Positions 46,521 through 54,895 of a stretch of DNA of 64,000 bases are shown here, piece by piece. The translations under genes and the position numbers were made by a program. The notes below the pieces were generated by a model. It saw only the letters and a list, made by a program, of their open reading frames with translations. It was not told the origin of the DNA and did not search any database. The number at the start of each line of letters is the position of its first letter. Within the stretch, counting starts at the first letter, position 1. Where the stretch lies: NCBI RefSeq assembly GCF_000331105.1, contig NC_020054.1, forward strand, positions 2,760,813 to 2,824,812, given 5' to 3'. This DNA is from Fibrella aestuarina BUZ 2 (GTDB lineage: Bacteria > Bacteroidota > Bacteroidia > Cytophagales > Spirosomataceae).

Positions 46521-47852
46521 GTGGAAACAAACACGATTATTAAACTGCCATCTGCACGGGTTAAGGCCTTTTTAAAGCGCCTTCAGCAATTAGCCTGGCT
46601 CGAGTTATTCGAAAAGTGGTTTGGCGTTGGAACAAAATTATTGTGGCTCACGCTCTTTGTTGCCTTTAGCGTGTACCTCCGCAAAGAATACAAGCGGAAT
46701 ATCTTCTATGTACAGGATTTCAAGGTGCCTCCTGCTTGGGTAGAGCAGGGCTACAGCGGCGAAGTGGTCAAGCAAGCCATCCTCGACGAGATCGACAAGA
46801 TTATGAATGGCATGTATGCCAATGATAAGTCCATGATCGGTAGCAACGAGGATAAAACGGAGCTTTTGAATGAGCTTACCGTTGAGGGGTTTAACCTTAA
46901 AGCCGTAACCAAATCTATCCTGGCGCTCTTGGGCAAAAAAGATAAAAGCATTGGGGGCTACATTACGCTCAGTGATTCTACCCAAACGGTAGCAATACAG
47001 GTTACCGACCAGATCACGCAGCCGTTATCCGTTGAGCAGAACGAACCCGCTCAACACCTGATTCACAAAGCCGCGATGGAAATTATGAAGGTGCGGTCGC
47101 CCAAAGCGCTGATCACCTATTACATGGTGAAAAAAGACAACGCTATGGTTGACAAGACGTATGCGTATTTGAGAAAACACCGGGAGTTGATGAACGATTA
47201 TTTTTTCTACATGACCTCGGTTGCCGTTGCCTTGAACAGCCAAAACTATGAGGATGCTTTTGCTTGGACGGATAGTGCCGCTACGCGGTTTCCAAATGAT
47301 AGATTAGCTTATTACACCCGGGCCGAAATCTACATGACCTTGGCTTATCATGCGAAAGCAGATGCCCCGACGATCCAGAAGTATAAACGCTTGTTTATCG
47401 AGAATATGCGTAAAGCCAGCGAGCCAGGCCTGCCGTCAGAAGCAGTCGAGTTGCCCCAGACGGCCAATCGGTATTTAGCCAACTTCTATACCAACGAAAA
47501 TGATTTTAAGTCGCTGGTTGATCTGGTTGAGCGGAACCAGATGGAGCAAACGCTGAGCGCGCCTCTGAATAACGGGCTAGCATATGCCTACTTGAGTCAG
47601 AAGAAGTATAAGAAGGCCGAGGAGGCCCTCAGAAGAGCGACGTTTCAGGCACCCAATATCGGTGACTATTGGGACTCGCTAGCTGAGCTATACAGCATTC
47701 AAGGTAACGATTCAGCAGCCGTTATCAACCTAACTAAGGCGCTGGGATCTCCACAAAAATCAGAAGTAGTCTCAGCGAAGGCCTATCAAACAGATACTCG
47801 CTGGGGGCGATTGCGAAAGCGCCCCGATTTTCAGCAGCTACTGAACCGATAG
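46521..47852 (+). CDS. membrane-anchored TPR protein
   Basis: The 443-residue protein starts at a GTG (46521), the only early in-frame start. It has one membrane span (about 38-54, LWLTLFVAFSVYL), a middle domain of unknown type (about 60-200) and tetratricopeptide-like helical repeats in the last 250 residues (NYEDAFAWTDSAATRFPNDR; KKYKKAEEALRRATFQAPNI; GNDSAAVINLTKALGSPQ). No enzymatic motif is visible. Codon use is more A/T-rich than the neighbours and the GGTACGT word typical of the chromosome is absent, so it may be acquired. Confidence 0.75.
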   Translation: METNTIIKLPSARVKAFLKRLQQLAWLELFEKWFGVGTKLLWLTLFVAFSVYLRKEYKRNIFYVQDFKVPPAWVEQGYSGEVVKQAILDEIDKIMNGMYANDKSMIGSNEDKTELLNELTVEGFNLKAVTKSILALLGKKDKSIGGYITLSDSTQTVAIQVTDQITQPLSVEQNEPAQHLIHKAAMEIMKVRSPKALITYYMVKKDNAMVDKTYAYLRKHRELMNDYFFYMTSVAVALNSQNYEDAFAWTDSAATRFPNDRLAYYTRAEIYMTLAYHAKADAPTIQKYKRLFIENMRKASEPGLPSEAVELPQTANRYLANFYTNENDFKSLVDLVERNQMEQTLSAPLNNGLAYAYLSQKKYKKAEEALRRATFQAPNIGDYWDSLAELYSIQGNDSAAVINLTKALGSPQKSEVVSAKAYQTDTRWGRLRKRPDFQQLLNR

Positions 47853-48216
47853 TAGCCTACTAGCTGCCTATATAGTTTTACCTTAGTGCGGGTTATGGTT
47901 GGTTTTAGGACTTCTTACGAAACACGCCTATACGATTACTGAGAAGAGTAAACTTTGCGGCAGATACCAAGACAGCGCCCCTAATTACGCTAAAGCGGCT
48001 TACTGTAAACGTTGGTATGTGTTGTGATAGAGGCAATGGCAACCTGACTAATCAGGTTGCCATTGCACTTTTTTTCAAGATAAGCCGTATACACAACCTC
48101 ATGTAAAGAGGTTGTTCTGAGACAGTTCAAGGAGTCTAGCGCCGAAGCGGCCATCTAAAGCGAATAGTCAACGCATTGGATGTACCCGTTAACGAAAGCC
48201 AAAACGAGGCGATGTG
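47853..48216. terminator. 364-base gap with a strong terminator at 48033-48076
   Basis: GCAATGGCAACCTGA (48033-48047) pairs with TCAGGTTGCCATTGC (48052-48066) around CTAA and is followed by a run of seven T (48070-48076): a clear plus-strand terminator, placed about 180 bases after the TPR gene. The rest of the gap shows no gene I can support. Confidence 0.75.
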
Positions 48217-50874
48217 TCACTTCTTCTGCTGAGATAGAAACGTAATCAATGAGGCGAATTCTTCGTAGGATAACGAATTCGCCAAGCCAGTCGGCATCAT
48301 TGAATTCTCCATCTCTTTACGGGAAACCACCTCAGACGCTTTAAGTGTGTAGACTTTCCCCGTGATGTCGCGCATGACAATCCGGTTAGCCGATTCTTCG
48401 GTGACGAAGCCCGTGTAGCTCTTATTGCCTTTAGCCGTGATGAATACCGTGGCGAAGCCCTGCGAGATGGATGCGTCCGGCTTGAGAATGGATTCAGCAA
48501 TCTGCTCGCGGGTCATGATTGACCCAATCTGCCCCATGAACGGGCCTTTCATGGGCTCGTTTTTGTTGAGACTGTGGCAGGCAATACATCCCTGTTGCGC
48601 GAACAAGGTTTTGCCCAAGGCCGCGTCCCCTTTGATGTTACCCATGGCCAGCATGACGTCCTCAATCGACGACTCGCCAATCTGCCCTTTCTTAGTTCTG
48701 ATTTTTTCCAGGTCAACCTTGGGCTCCTCTTTGGCGATGACGGTTTCCTCGACGCCAAACTCAGGGATTTCCAGCCGAAGCCGGCTGTTCAGTTCGGTAA
48801 AAAAGGGCTTCTGATCACTCTTTTTCCACTCCTCGATGAGCCAAGTTTTGATCTGTGGTGACGACGCCCAATCAATAGCGCGGTAGTAGGGACCGTGAGT
48901 GTCAGGACGCGTGCTCCACCACCACGAACCATCGTAATCAGCTTCTTTTTTGTAAAGCCGGGCCACGGCTGTTAAGAGCTTGGCTTTCTGGGCAGCATCG
49001 GTTGTTTTGGTATACGCCATCAGCAACCCATTTACCGCTTTCGGGTCATGCATATACTGCAACGCCCAAAGAGCCAGCGTCGATTGATTCGTATTGAGGG
49101 CGTTGACGCAGGCGTCGACCGCCTGCAGGTTAACCAGCGCCCGTACCGCCAGGTGAGCCGGAATAATGGCCGAATTGGGGGTAGCATGCGGCCCTTCGGT
49201 GCCTGATGCGGGCGTCACGAACGAATCGGGCATACGTACCTGTAGTAAGGCTTGCGCCGCTTCGGGCTTGCCCAGGCGGCCAAGGCCAATTATGGCCGCG
49301 GTCTGAACGCGGGGCGAGGAACTGGTCAGGCCCGCCAGGAATGGCTCAAGCGGTACGTTTGCAGCGAGTGTCTTGCGGTCAGCCAGGGCGCGCAGCGCAT
49401 ATTCCTGCATCGTTTCGTCAGCCGTTAGTTTGACCAGATTGGGTATTCCGGCATTACCAGCTGACTGAGCATACGTGTACATGGCCGCAATGCGACCAGG
49501 TAGGGCTAACTGTTTATCGGTAGCAATCGACCAAACTGTTTTCGGTACGCTGGCATCGGCTCGGCCCAACAACTCCTGCTGAGCCGCCAGCCGGGCCACA
49601 GCACTGTTGGAGCGCAGCAACTGAACCAGTTTTTTGACCGACATTTTCTTCACATTGCTAAAGGGTACGTATGTCCAGTCTTTCGGAACGGCCCGGGCTA
49701 CGTACCCTTTGCCAGGGTTTCCGGTATAGCCAGCGCCGTCCCAGGCGGCCAGGTACATCCGCCCGGAGCCATCGATATCGACATCGGTGATCTGAGGGAG
49801 TTTGATGAAGGCTTCCTCTTTTTGCACAAAGCTGGCTCCGTCGCTTGTCACCCGGTGCAGGTAAAGCTGGTTGCGGCCCCAATCAGCCATCATTGGTACA
49901 TGGTTGTATTTTTCGGGCCATGAAGGTTCATCCATGTAGAGCGAACCGGTGCCGGACCCCCCGCCCACGTCGACTAGCGCTGGAATAATTTCGTTCGTAA
50001 AGTGCTTGAAAAGAGCGGGATAGCCGTACTCGCCCGATTGAATGTGGTGTGAGAACCGAATGTTCCAGCCGCCTCCGTCATTGGTGTTGTCGCGGGTAAA
50101 CGTATTCATGTACGGATCGATGGCTACGTCGTAGATGTTCCGGGTACCGTGCGTGTATACCTCCATTTCGGTCCCATCGGGCCGCACCCGGACAATACCG
50201 CCCCCCAGCATAGTCAGTTCTTTGCCTGTCCGATCAACTGCCTTGTGAAACCCAAAATCACCCACTGCAATGTATACCCAGCCATCAATGCCCATCCGAA
50301 TGCCATTGGTGGCGTGGTCCGTACCGCGCTTCTGGATAAAGTTTACGTTGCTGATATGCTGGATCAGGGGTTTGGACGGTCCGTCGGCGACTCCATCCTG
50401 GTTTTTATCCTCGAAAACGACCAGATCCATGCCGGTTGCTTTCTTTGTTTCCGGCGAAAAGGTGGTGTGCAGCACCAGTAATTGATCGCCCAGCGGCAGA
50501 ATTCCCCGTGGATTATCGACCTGAGCGAATTCCGTATGGCTGTCCATCTGCCCATCATTATTTGCATCGATGAGCCGCACGATGCTTCCTTTACCGGGCT
50601 CTTTGCCCAGCGATCCCATTTTATCGACGCCCACGTACACTTCCCCCGTAGGCGCCACGGCTAAGCAGGCCGGGCTAGGCGTTAGCGATGGGCCTGCGAA
50701 GGCATTTAACAGTAGCTCATCGGGCCAACTGGCCGCTTTCAACAAGGTATCAGCTCCTTGCCGAAGCGGCGATCCATTCATTTTGTAGGACGTTGACTCC
50801 CTGCTTATCATTCCAGCCATTAACCCGAGGGTGGCAACCCCTACTCCTACTACTACAATTGACCGTAACATCAT
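48217..50874 (-). CDS. propeller-HEAT-cytochrome c protein (PVC-type heme-binding)
   Basis: The 885-residue exported protein has an N-terminal hydrophobic signal/anchor (MLRSIVVVGVGVATLGLMAG), a sugar-dehydrogenase-like beta-propeller (about 45-410, with HATNGIRMGIDGWVYIAVGD and THGTRNIYDVAIDPY), a HEAT-like helical region (about 415-650) and a C-terminal cytochrome c domain with one CIACH heme motif and a distal KGPFMGQIG segment. This matches the family annotated as putative membrane-bound dehydrogenase with Pirellula/Verrucomicrobium-type heme-binding domain. It would oxidise a sugar or alcohol in the periplasm; the substrate is unknown. Confidence 0.85.
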   Translation of the reverse strand: MMLRSIVVVGVGVATLGLMAGMISRESTSYKMNGSPLRQGADTLLKAASWPDELLLNAFAGPSLTPSPACLAVAPTGEVYVGVDKMGSLGKEPGKGSIVRLIDANNDGQMDSHTEFAQVDNPRGILPLGDQLLVLHTTFSPETKKATGMDLVVFEDKNQDGVADGPSKPLIQHISNVNFIQKRGTDHATNGIRMGIDGWVYIAVGDFGFHKAVDRTGKELTMLGGGIVRVRPDGTEMEVYTHGTRNIYDVAIDPYMNTFTRDNTNDGGGWNIRFSHHIQSGEYGYPALFKHFTNEIIPALVDVGGGSGTGSLYMDEPSWPEKYNHVPMMADWGRNQLYLHRVTSDGASFVQKEEAFIKLPQITDVDIDGSGRMYLAAWDGAGYTGNPGKGYVARAVPKDWTYVPFSNVKKMSVKKLVQLLRSNSAVARLAAQQELLGRADASVPKTVWSIATDKQLALPGRIAAMYTYAQSAGNAGIPNLVKLTADETMQEYALRALADRKTLAANVPLEPFLAGLTSSSPRVQTAAIIGLGRLGKPEAAQALLQVRMPDSFVTPASGTEGPHATPNSAIIPAHLAVRALVNLQAVDACVNALNTNQSTLALWALQYMHDPKAVNGLLMAYTKTTDAAQKAKLLTAVARLYKKEADYDGSWWWSTRPDTHGPYYRAIDWASSPQIKTWLIEEWKKSDQKPFFTELNSRLRLEIPEFGVEETVIAKEEPKVDLEKIRTKKGQIGESSIEDVMLAMGNIKGDAALGKTLFAQQGCIACHSLNKNEPMKGPFMGQIGSIMTREQIAESILKPDASISQGFATVFITAKGNKSYTGFVTEESANRIVMRDITGKVYTLKASEVVSRKEMENSMMPTGLANSLSYEEFASLITFLSQQKK

Positions 50875-51101
50875 TGATTTTAATCCAGTGAACCTGCTTA
50901 CCTAAGTAGCACCAGGGGCATTACCTACTTGATAAGTATGGTGTGAATGTTCCTTTTTTTCTTTTTGGATCGGTACCGATCTGCCCCAACTTGCCACGAA
51001 GGAGGTGTATCGTACACGACTGATGGAATTTGGCAGTTGGTAAAAAACACAGTCTCATCATTCACCTGGTCAACCAACGTGATTCCGTGCTTATTTTGAG
51101 T

Positions 51102-51677
51102 ATGAATCGACTGCTCAACAGCATTCAGCACTATATTCCCCTCTCCTCAGCGGATGAAGCGATCATTGCTACGTTAGTTCGTCGACATACGTTTACGAAG
51201 GGCGAACACCTGTTGCAGGCTGGGCAGGTCTGCAAAAGCGTCTTCTTTATTGAGAAGGGCCTGGTCCGCTATTATACCAGTATCGAGGGGGAAGAGAAGA
51301 CCAGCTACTTTAACAAAGAGGGCGAATTCGTATGTGATTACGCCAGCTTTCTGCCCCAGAAGCCTTCCCTAACCAACATTCAGGTTCTGGAAGACGCTAC
51401 CATCTACAGTATCAGCCAGGCTAATATGGACCTGTTGTACCAACAGGTTGAACAGGGGGAACGGTTTGGCCGGCTGGCCATCAGCGAGGTTTTTGTGAGC
51501 GCTATTCACCAGATCAACTCCCTCTACACCGACCCACCCGAGGTACGTTATCAGACGTTTCTGGCCCGGTTCCCCGAGATAGCCCAGCGCATTCCCCAAT
51601 ATTACATTGCCTCCTATGTAGGCATCAAGCCCCAATCCCTGAGCCGCATTCGAAAACGAATGGCTCAGGCGCATTAA
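51102..51677 (+). CDS. Crp/Fnr family transcriptional regulator
   Basis: The 191-residue protein has an N-terminal cyclic-nucleotide-binding-like barrel (FTKGEHLLQAGQVCKSVFFI, then EKGLVRYYTSIEGEEKTSYF) and a C-terminal helix-turn-helix (IASYVGIKPQSLSRIRKRM). This short type without a clear cAMP pocket is common in Bacteroidota. The ATG at 51102 was chosen because homology begins at MNRLLNSIQHY. It is followed by two small membrane-protein genes on the same strand, with a dyad in the leader that could be its operator. Confidence 0.9.
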   Translation: MNRLLNSIQHYIPLSSADEAIIATLVRRHTFTKGEHLLQAGQVCKSVFFIEKGLVRYYTSIEGEEKTSYFNKEGEFVCDYASFLPQKPSLTNIQVLEDATIYSISQANMDLLYQQVEQGERFGRLAISEVFVSAIHQINSLYTDPPEVRYQTFLARFPEIAQRIPQYYIASYVGIKPQSLSRIRKRMAQAH

Positions 51678-51714
51678 TTAACTTGGGTGAACGAGGGGCG
51701 GTTTTTGGGTGGTG

Positions 51715-51744
51715 AGCTTTGTGATCAAAATCGAACACAAAGCT
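51715..51744. promoter_or_regulatory. 9-bp dyad in the leader of the DUF4267 gene
   Basis: AGCTTTGTG (51715-51723) is the exact complement of CACAAAGCT (51736-51744), with a 12-base spacer, and ends eight bases before the ATG at 51752. The position just after a Crp/Fnr-type regulator gene suggests an operator that blocks or modulates expression of the two downstream genes. It could instead be an RNA hairpin hiding the ribosome site. Confidence 0.45.
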
Positions 51745-51751
51745 TATTACT

Positions 51752-52171
51752 ATGAAAACAGACTATGCACTGGCCCCCTGGGGCTGGCGGTCGCCATCCT
51801 ACTGGATGATCCTGCCCATCGCGCTGGGAATTCTCTTCATTGGTCTCCGATTCTTGTTGGCCCCCCAGATCAGTATGGACGATTTCGGGATACGGCCCTT
51901 GACTGATTCAGCCCTTGCCTATGGCCGCATCAAGGGGATACGCGATATTTTTTCGGGAATAGCCTTACTGGCTTTATGGCTGACCCGAATGAAAAAGGCG
52001 GCCGCGTGCGTGTTTACGGCTGCCAGCATCATCCCCTTTACGGACTGTCTGCTACTCTACCAACAGAACGGAGTGGACTTACCCCGCCTGCTGGTTCACG
52101 GCGGTACGGCCGTGTACATGGTCATCACGAGTTATTTTTTATTCAGTAAGTCTAAACAATTAACTGCCTGA
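51752..52171 (+). CDS. DUF4267 membrane protein
   Basis: The 139-residue protein has four hydrophobic segments (about 17-36, 62-80, 84-104, 112-133) and resembles the DUF4267 family of small integral membrane proteins, with FGIRPLTDSALAYGRIKGIR as its most conserved-looking part. Function unknown. Its stop overlaps the start of the next gene (TGATG), so the two are translationally coupled. Confidence 0.8.
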   Translation: MKTDYALAPWGWRSPSYWMILPIALGILFIGLRFLLAPQISMDDFGIRPLTDSALAYGRIKGIRDIFSGIALLALWLTRMKKAAACVFTAASIIPFTDCLLLYQQNGVDLPRLLVHGGTAVYMVITSYFLFSKSKQLTA

Positions 52172-52647
52172 TGGATGCATTCACGCTCCGACAGGTGTTG
52201 CTAGTGCTGCACCTGTCGGGTCTGGTCATAATGGCTGGCACCACGATTACTGAGTGGGTCGTGTTTCGCTCGTTCCTAGGCCTGTTGACAAAGCAGGATA
52301 AGGCAGCCCTCAGCCTTTTCAGCCTGCTGTCGGGTTTAGGCCGACTCTTATTGGTCGGCGGGGGCATACTGTTACTTTCCGGGATTGGCCTGACGATACT
52401 CAGTGAGGGCGTCTATTTACAGCAGCTCTGGCTGCAAGTAAAGCTGGGGTTAATCTTGCTGCTGCCGCTGAATGGGCTGCTGGTGGGCAGCCCGCAAATG
52501 AAGCAGATAAGAAACAGCCTTCTATCGGAGGGGATCAGTCTGCCTGTAGCGATCCAGCCTGCGGTTACGAAGCTGACTTGGTTTCATAGCAGTCAGTTAC
52601 TGGTGTTTTTTACCATTATCATCTTGGCGGTCTTTAGATTCATCTAG
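52171..52647 (+). CDS. small integral membrane protein (DUF2269-like)
   Basis: The 158-residue protein has four hydrophobic spans: near the N-terminus (VLLVLHLSGLVIMAGTTITE), the middle (LGRLLLVGGGILLLSGIGLT), about 88-105 and the C-terminus (LLVFFTIIILAVFRF). The His in the first span (LLVLHLSG) resembles DUF2269-type membrane proteins. Function unknown. It is coupled to the DUF4267 gene, so both may be controlled by the preceding Crp/Fnr-type regulator. Confidence 0.75.
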   Translation: MDAFTLRQVLLVLHLSGLVIMAGTTITEWVVFRSFLGLLTKQDKAALSLFSLLSGLGRLLLVGGGILLLSGIGLTILSEGVYLQQLWLQVKLGLILLLPLNGLLVGSPQMKQIRNSLLSEGISLPVAIQPAVTKLTWFHSSQLLVFFTIIILAVFRFI

Positions 52648-52728
52648 CCTATAGAAGCCCAACGATCGTCATCGCAATGAGGAGTCTGACCGAGCCTTTC
52701 ATAGCTACTCCGCACTAGCTGGCAATGG

Positions 52729-52920
52729 GGTAACCTGCCGCCTTGCTGGCCGCTCTGGCAGGCCGTGTACTATTTTTGACCAATAGAAGAAGGCTGATCT
52801 TTTCGAGCAGATTAACGATACGTTGAACCAACTTGACCGCTAGTCGGTCGGTCGTGCCTCGCTTCCTTTAGTACTATGCGCTGACACGCAGTCTGTTAAA
52901 TTATCGCTTATGATCTAAGA
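52729..52920 (+). pseudogene. IS5-family transposase remnant
   Basis: Within the 572-base gap 52648-53219 the plus strand encodes fragments that match the start of IS5-type transposases: WQAVYYFFDQ, KKADLFEQINDTLNQLDR and then LVLCADTQSVKLSLMI, which contains the hallmark D-T/S-QSVK. Stop codons interrupt it (after FDQ, after QLDR and after LMI) and the downstream half is absent. It is a dead fragment, and no terminal inverted repeats could be fixed. Confidence 0.65.
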
Positions 52921-53043
52921 GTTTCGGAAGCCGTGGCATAAAACTCTGGTGCCAATTGGTCTAGTACATTCGCCCTGTTTTCCGGCAAAACGTACAAGGA
53001 CATCACAAGCCATATGCTATTTCCGTACACGTAACAAAAGCAA

Positions 53044-53082
53044 AAACGCCTAACTAGCTTCATGTGAACTAGTTAGGCGTTT
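53044..53082. terminator. 14-bp perfect hairpin AAACGCCTAACTAG/CTAGTTAGGCGTTT
   Basis: Arms 53044-53057 and 53069-53082 pair exactly around an 11-base loop. The arms begin with AAA and end with TTT, so it may act in both directions. It lies between the IS5 remnant and the prophage-like region. Confidence 0.55.
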
Positions 53083-53120
53083 CGTTTGCGGACTGGACGG
53101 GGCCGAAGAAGCTATTATAA

Positions 53121-53150
53121 GGTATTTATAATCAGCGGCTTATAAATACC
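53121..53150. other. candidate tyrosine-recombinase crossover core (att/dif-like dyad)
   Basis: Two perfect 11-bp inverted arms, GGTATTTATAA (53121-53131) and TTATAAATACC (53140-53150), flank an 8-bp asymmetric spacer TCAGCGGC. This is the layout of lox/dif/att core sites. It lies at the left edge of the phage-like region, but no integrase gene is in the window, so the assignment is by shape and place only. Confidence 0.4.
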
Positions 53151-53219
53151 TGTTGAAACAAGTTTGAAATAATGTCAGGCTAAATGGGGTAAGTGACCGC
53201 TAGAGGTCAGCCCCTGACT

Positions 53220-53858
53220 TTATTTCCATTTAAAGCCTTCTACATCAAATTCAATCTGACGAAGGCCCTCATTATAAAATTCAGCTTCGATCACCATCCT
53301 CTTAGCTGTCCGTAGCTTCTTAATTATTCCATTCGAAGAGTTGATGAAAACGATGTCGCTACTACCATCAGAGGCACCTGAGAAAGAGTAGGTAGTCGGT
53401 TTGCCCTGATCGAAGCGAATGCGCACAGTACCACCGTCATATGTGCTATTAAACTGCCCCTTTGATACTTTGAGATATGTATCGGTTTCGCCTCCTTTTC
53501 GACGTACCACGAACGAAGCTGTTGAGCCGCCGTTGTACGGAAAATCAAACTCTAGCAACTCCTTAGCATCAACCGTCGTAACTGTACTCTTGGCACCCAT
53601 TTTATCCTCATTTTCGAATGAGTACCAATTGGATACGGGTTCTACAGGTTTTTCTTCAACCGCCGTGGTTGCCAACATTGTAGTATCTGTTGGGCTAGCT
53701 TCGACGGAACTGGTAGTAGAAGCTGCTGGAGAATTATCATTCGATAGCTGTCCGAGAATGATAAGGCCACCAAAAATACCAACTACCCAGGGCCAGATCT
53801 TTTTGCCTTTCTTCGGTTGAGGGGTAGGTTGTTGTTGAGGTATAGGTTCCAATTGCAT
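53220..53858 (-). CDS. membrane-anchored protein of unknown function at the prophage edge
   Basis: The 212-residue protein has a Pro/Gln/Lys-rich cytoplasmic start, one membrane span (about 23-39, WPWVVGIFGGLIILGQL), a Ser/Thr-rich linker and an outer beta-rich domain with VRIRFDQGKPTTYSFSGASD, SSDIVFINS and AEFYNEGLRQIEFDVEGF. The last domain resembles the beta-sandwich seen in small type VI-associated and invasion-associated (IalB/VasI-like) exported proteins, but I cannot name the family with certainty. Base composition is more A/T-rich than the chromosome. In this position of a prophage it could be a superinfection or host-fitness gene. Confidence 0.65.
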   Translation of the reverse strand: MQLEPIPQQQPTPQPKKGKKIWPWVVGIFGGLIILGQLSNDNSPAASTTSSVEASPTDTTMLATTAVEEKPVEPVSNWYSFENEDKMGAKSTVTTVDAKELLEFDFPYNGGSTASFVVRRKGGETDTYLKVSKGQFNSTYDGGTVRIRFDQGKPTTYSFSGASDGSSDIVFINSSNGIIKKLRTAKRMVIEAEFYNEGLRQIEFDVEGFKWK

Positions 53859-53935
53859 ATATAGATTGTTTGACAGTTGCTGTAGACTCTTTAGTTGAGT
53901 GATGACATTGATAATAATATGGCTCGCAAGAGCAC

Positions 53936-54256
53936 CTAGACTTTTTGACGAGTAAGCTCCTTTCGTTGATACGAGATCAACTCTTCTTGCATTTCTAGTA
54001 GCTTATTCTTCTCAATCAGTTGATAACCTTGAGGAATAGGATCGCTCTCGATTGTGCCGTCTATCAGATAAGCAGCAGTCGTGTTGAGCAGGGAAGCCAA
54101 GCGTTTTAAGTCGCTTAGGGATGGTTCAGATTTGTTTAGCTCCCATTTAGATACGGTCTGTTTCCCACTTTTCAGACCCATCTTTTCCGCTACTTCTGAT
54201 TGACTCAGATTGGCGGCTTCACGCGCTTCTTTTATTCTGTCCCCCAGAGTCTTCAT
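53936..54256 (-). CDS. XRE-family repressor (CI-like)
   Basis: The 106-residue protein has an N-terminal lambda-repressor-type helix-turn-helix (residues about 6-63: LSQSEVAEKMGLKSGKQTVS, then KWELNKSEPSLSDLKRLASL) and a short coiled-coil-like C-terminus (IEKNKLLEMQEELISYQRKE) for dimerisation. It has no peptidase domain, so induction would not be by RecA-driven self-cleavage. It is divergent from the early operon across a palindromic operator region, the standard layout of a lysogeny switch. Confidence 0.88.
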   Translation of the reverse strand: MKTLGDRIKEAREAANLSQSEVAEKMGLKSGKQTVSKWELNKSEPSLSDLKRLASLLNTTAAYLIDGTIESDPIPQGYQLIEKNKLLEMQEELISYQRKELTRQKV

Positions 54257-54385
54257 TTATTATTGGATAAATGTGATACCATATGTTGACAGGTAATATT
54301 TAAAGTATTACTTTTGGGTGTGCAGACATTACACAGTATCGCATACTGTGTAAATGTAAGACTTAGGTATTACGCAGTCAACCCT
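54257..54385. promoter_or_regulatory. divergent operator region of the lysogeny switch
   Basis: TTACACAGTA (54329-54338) and TACTGTGTAA (54344-54353) form a perfect 10-bp dyad around TCGCA, and GTAATA/TATTAC (about 54292-54310) forms a second one around TTTAAAG. Single GTATTAC words follow. Both dyads fit between the start codons of the repressor and the first early gene and are likely sites for the XRE repressor and its opponent. Confidence 0.6.
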
Positions 54386-54682
54386 ATGAGTTACCCAAAT
54401 CAACGAGCGGTGAATACGCAGGCCCTAACGGTCGATTACTGGCGTGGCCGCCTACAGGACCTGCTGCCTCCCAAATATTCGCTGAGAGGTTTGGCAGCGG
54501 CGTTAGCTAAGACTGATGATTACTATGCCGATGTGGTAGGCTATAGCCGAATGCAGAACATCGTCAATGGCCGAGGGAGCTTACAGGCTACGGCCCGCAC
54601 GGTCGACCTGATTCTACGCCTATTTCCTATTGACACGGCTGGTAAAGCTGTTTTGGACTTGCCTACAAAATCCAATTCATAA
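54386..54682 (+). CDS. small early-region protein, possible Cro-like regulator
   Basis: The 98-residue protein starts at ATG 54386 (MSYPNQRAVNTQALTVDYWR). It has a central segment SLRGLAAALAKTDDYYADVV and YSRMQNIVNGRGSLQATART that can fold as a helix-turn-helix, with the spacing of Cro/CI-type domains, but the match is weak. It is the first gene to the right of the switch and divergent from the repressor. It is followed by a strong hairpin (54687-54719). Confidence 0.6.
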   Translation: MSYPNQRAVNTQALTVDYWRGRLQDLLPPKYSLRGLAAALAKTDDYYADVVGYSRMQNIVNGRGSLQATARTVDLILRLFPIDTAGKAVLDLPTKSNS

Positions 54683-54686
54683 AAAT

Positions 54687-54719
54687 GCCCCGGTACTGTC
54701 TCGAACACAGTACCGGGGC
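54687..54719. terminator. 13-bp hairpin after the first early gene
   Basis: GCCCCGGTACTGT (54687-54699) pairs with ACAGTACCGGGGC (54707-54719). On the plus strand no T tract follows; on the minus strand the hairpin is followed by T-rich sequence (ATTTTTAT). It may be a termination or antitermination point of the early operon. Confidence 0.5.
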
Positions 54720-54736
54720 CAAAACTGTAAAGCTGA

Positions 54737-54895
54737 ATGCAAAACTACATCACAAATCCCCTCACGCAACATGCCCGCGTGCAGACCTATCAAACCTACG
54801 CCGCCCGACTGCTCCGGGCCAAACTCGACGAAAGGCCTGATTTGGTCGCTCATTACCGAAATAAGATGGCAACAACTCTACCTGCTCGCTCATGA
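54737..54895 (+). CDS. very small early protein (52 aa)
   Basis: An ATG at 54737 opens a 52-codon frame (MQNYITNPLTQHARVQTYQT onward, ending in MATTLPARS). Its stop overlaps the start of the next gene by four bases (ATGA at 54892-54895), which strongly suggests it is translated. No domain is recognisable. Confidence 0.6.
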   Translation: MQNYITNPLTQHARVQTYQTYAARLLRAKLDERPDLVAHYRNKMATTLPARS

